A DNA stretch of 7,263 nucleotides, taken from positions 1 to 7,263 of the forward strand of contig CAMLKX010000095.1 of the NCBI GenBank assembly GCA_946480515.1. Reading direction: 5' to 3'. The translations under genes and the position numbers were made by a program. Source of the DNA: an uncultured Sphingomonadaceae bacterium. GTDB taxonomy: Bacteria > Pseudomonadota > Alphaproteobacteria > Sphingomonadales > Sphingomonadaceae. Every line of letters starts with the position of its first letter. Positions within the stretch are counted from its first letter, which is position 1. Of the stretch, positions 5,681-7,263 are shown piece by piece. The notes beneath the pieces were generated by a model. It saw nothing but the letters and a program-made list of their open reading frames with translations, had not been told where the DNA came from and made no database searches.

Positions 5681-6634
5681 GTGCCAGCCGATGATGGGTC
5701 CCACGGCTTTCGCCCGTGGCTCCTGATCGATGCGTCGCAAGAAGGCTTGCTGCGGTTCGCGACGGCGCGCCCTTCGGCGAACCCGCGACTGGACAATATC
5801 CGCGACATGGAGATTGCCGGCCTTCCGACCTTCACCGACGCACTTCAGCGATATGGACGAGAGGCAGAGGTCGAGCTTCGCGGCATGGACTGCGCCATGG
5901 CGATCGCCGGGGCTGCAACCGGCGAAACCATATCGCTCGTCAGGTCACGATGGACGATCGCGCGCAGCGGCATGGCGGCAATCTTCGGCGGGCCGGTCAC
6001 CATTATCAACGATGTGGTAGCGCGGGCGTGGGGCACGCGATCCAACTCGGCAATTGTCGACCGGATCCGCGGCATCGGCACTCCCAATCTTCAGCGGCCC
6101 GGCCGTTACGTCATGATCATTGTCGAGGAAGGGGTAGGCGCCGCCGCGATCGATGTTGCGAGTGATCTTTCGGTGCGCATTCTCGAAACCGAAGCGGGGC
6201 ATATGGATTTTGCTCCGAGCAGTGACGCCGAGCGAAACCTGGCGGAGGCCATGCGTGGATTGGCTCCCGCGACCAGCTGGGAGAAGATGCTGATGCTCGA
6301 CCGGGCTGACCCCGCCTGGGCACAGGCATGTCCCGGAATGACCGAACCCCAGCGGCTGCAGCTGCTGGCGGGTATGCTCGGCCGGTTCAGCGTCAACGTG
6401 ATGCATGCCTTCGGAGCATGGCAGGGGATTATGCTGACTGGCAGTCGCGCCGCCCGGATCGTCGGCCCCGGCAGCCGGCCTGCGTTCGATGCCGCCTTCC
6501 TGACTCGGCGCCACTTCAGCAGGTTGGTGACGACAGCACCAGCATGGCACATCAACCAGCGCGAAGCCGTTCTCTCGGGAACCGCAGAGTATCTTGCACA
6601 GCAATATTCCGTCGCTCTCAAGGTCGCGGCCTGA
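5681..6634 (+). CDS. degenerate glucokinase-family protein (possible pseudokinase)
   Basis: A 317-residue relative of bacterial glucokinase (PF02685 type; E. coli Glk has 321). Alignable blocks are MAIAGAATGETISL, TIINDVVARAW, EAGHMDFAP, LLAGMLGRFSVNVMHAFGAW and the C-terminal QREAVLSGTAEYL. The equivalents of all five glucose contacts of E. coli Glk (N99, D100, E157, H160, E187) are present as N110, D111, E171, H174 and E201, with identical 3- and 30-residue spacings in the last part. In contrast the N-terminal phosphate motif (normally DxGGTxxR) reads DASQEGLLR (17-25), and the second glycine-rich loop (normally GTGLG) reads EEGVGAA (149-155). The region after E201 is also shorter than in E. 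coli. It may bind sugar but transfer phosphate poorly or not at all. The gene lies, opposite in orientation, between odhB and lpdA, with stop 14 bases from the odhB stop. Orthodox glucokinase activity is a less likely alternative. Confidence 0.75.
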   Translation: MPADDGSHGFRPWLLIDASQEGLLRFATARPSANPRLDNIRDMEIAGLPTFTDALQRYGREAEVELRGMDCAMAIAGAATGETISLVRSRWTIARSGMAAIFGGPVTIINDVVARAWGTRSNSAIVDRIRGIGTPNLQRPGRYVMIIVEEGVGAAAIDVASDLSVRILETEAGHMDFAPSSDAERNLAEAMRGLAPATSWEKMLMLDRADPAWAQACPGMTEPQRLQLLAGMLGRFSVNVMHAFGAWQGIMLTGSRAARIVGPGSRPAFDAAFLTRRHFSRLVTTAPAWHINQREAVLSGTAEYLAQQYSVALKVAA

Positions 6635-6642
6635 CCGCGATC
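6622..6642. terminator. hairpin at the convergent ends of the glucokinase-like gene and odhB
   Basis: TCGCGG (6624-6629) pairs perfectly with CCGCGA (6635-6640) around the 5-base loop CCTGA. One G-T and one G-C pair extend it to eight. The loop includes the stop codon of the glucokinase-like gene. There is no T-run on either side, so it would be a weak bidirectional terminator at best. A second small palindrome, GACCT-AC-AGGTC, covers 6646-6657 over the odhB stop. Confidence 0.3.
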
Positions 6643-6648
6643 ACGGAC

Positions 6649-7263
6649 CTACAGGTCGATCAGCAGCCGCGTCGGATCCTCAATCGCTTCCTTGACGCGG
6701 ACCAGGTACGTCACGGCCTCGCGCCCATCGATCAGCCGATGGTCGTAGCTTAGCGCCAAATACATCATCGGGCGGACGACGATCTGACCGTTCCGGACCA
6801 CTGGACGATCCTCGATCCGATGCATGCCGAGGACGGCGGATTGCGGGGGATTGATGATCGGCGTCGACAGGAGCGATCCGAATACGCCACCATTGGAGAT
6901 GGTGAAGGTGCCGCCCTTCATATCGTCCATGGTCAGCGTGCCTTCCTTGGCCTTCTTGCCAAAGCCGCCAATCGTCTTCTCGATGTCCGCGACGCTCAAG
7001 GACTCGGCGTTGCGAATGACCGGCACCACCAAGCCATTCGGAGCCGACACGGCGACCGAAATGTCAGCGAAATCGTTATAGACGATCTCGTCGCCTTCGA
7101 TCTGCGCGTTGACGCCGGGGATATCCCGCAGCGCCATGCACACGGCCTTGGTGAAGAAGCCCATGAAGCCCAGACGGACGCCGTGCTTCTTTTCGAACAG
7201 GTCCTTATATTTGGCGCGCGCCTCAATGACGTTGGTCATGTCCACGTCATTATAGGTCGTGAG
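6649..7263 (-). CDS. odhB: dihydrolipoyllysine-residue succinyltransferase, E2 of 2-oxoglutarate dehydrogenase (5' end outside window)
   Basis: C-terminal 204 residues of the E2 core enzyme (also called sucB), which transfers the succinyl group from lipoyl-lysine to CoA in the TCA-cycle 2-oxoglutarate dehydrogenase complex. The visible part is the catalytic 2-oxoacid dehydrogenase acyltransferase domain: [12 protein letters not shown] at the window edge, [67 protein letters not shown], and the active-site [13 protein letters not shown] with catalytic His (codon 6739-6741) and Asp in DHRxx[10 protein letters not shown] and [10 protein letters not shown] favour the succinyltransferase over the pyruvate dehydrogenase E2. 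The lipoyl and E3-binding domains lie beyond base 7263. The frame is open through the window edge; the GTG at 7245 is internal and not the start. lpdA encodes its E3 partner. Confidence 0.96.
   Translation of the reverse strand, partial: LTTYNDVDMTNVIEARAKYKDLFEKKHGVRLGFMGFFTKAVCMALRDIPGVNAQIEGDEIVYNDFADISVAVSAPNGLVVPVIRNAESLSVADIEKTIGGFGKKAKEGTLTMDDMKGGTFTISNGGVFGSLLSTPIINPPQSAVLGMHRIEDRPVVRNGQIVVRPMMYLALSYDHRLIDGREAVTYLVRVKEAIEDPTRLLIDL

Noticed and set aside
5701..5719. CCACGG/CCGTGG inverted repeat with a 7-base loop near the start of the glucokinase-like gene
   Set aside because: Only six base pairs, within codons, and not linked to the ribosome binding site; no support for a regulatory role.
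5945..6604. Long open frames on the minus strand inside the glucokinase-like gene
   Set aside because: No recognisable family and shadow-like composition; the plus-strand frame shows clear glucokinase-family blocks and a strong ribosome binding site.

Overview
The window reads as high-GC chromosomal DNA of an alphaproteobacterium, most likely a sphingomonad (Sphingomonadales). This rests on GC-rich codon use, on a 2-oxoglutarate dehydrogenase E2 gene close to a dihydrolipoyl dehydrogenase gene, and on the general look of the SppA and MATE proteins. The taxonomic call is inference. No tRNA, rRNA, CRISPR array, insertion sequence or phage gene was seen.

Layout, left to right. (1) Positions 1-867, minus strand: the N-terminal half of a MATE-family exporter runs into an internal piece of an unrelated FAD-dependent aromatic-ring monooxygenase, in a different reading frame. 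The breakpoint lies near 135-153, so both genes are broken there by a deletion or an assembly misjoin. (2) A 133-base divergent region (868-1000) carries a weak promoter candidate, a perfect 7-bp hairpin and a good ribosome binding site for sppA. (3) sppA (1001-2875, plus) encodes a double-domain membrane signal peptide peptidase with its Lys/Ser dyad. It overlaps by 16 bases a PAT-like GNAT acetyltransferase (2860-3396, plus). (4) That gene ends tail-to-tail, again with a 16-base overlap, on a DUF4336/metallo-beta-lactamase-fold-like gene (3381-4136, minus), which lies 27 bases downstream of lpdA (4164-5561, minus). (5) A 119-base divergent region separates lpdA from a degenerate glucokinase homologue (5681-6634, plus). 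(6) Fourteen bases beyond its stop lies the stop of odhB/sucB, the E2 subunit of 2-oxoglutarate dehydrogenase (6649 to beyond the window, minus).

How the genes work together: odhB and lpdA supply the E2 and E3 subunits of the 2-oxoglutarate dehydrogenase complex of the TCA cycle. They face the same way but are separated by the divergently transcribed glucokinase-like gene. That protein keeps the equivalents of all five glucose-contacting residues of E. coli glucokinase, but its two phosphate-binding motifs are not recognisable. It therefore looks more like a sugar-binding sensor or pseudokinase than a working glucokinase, and it is the most interesting candidate for new biology here. The MATE/monooxygenase junction is the clearest structural anomaly.
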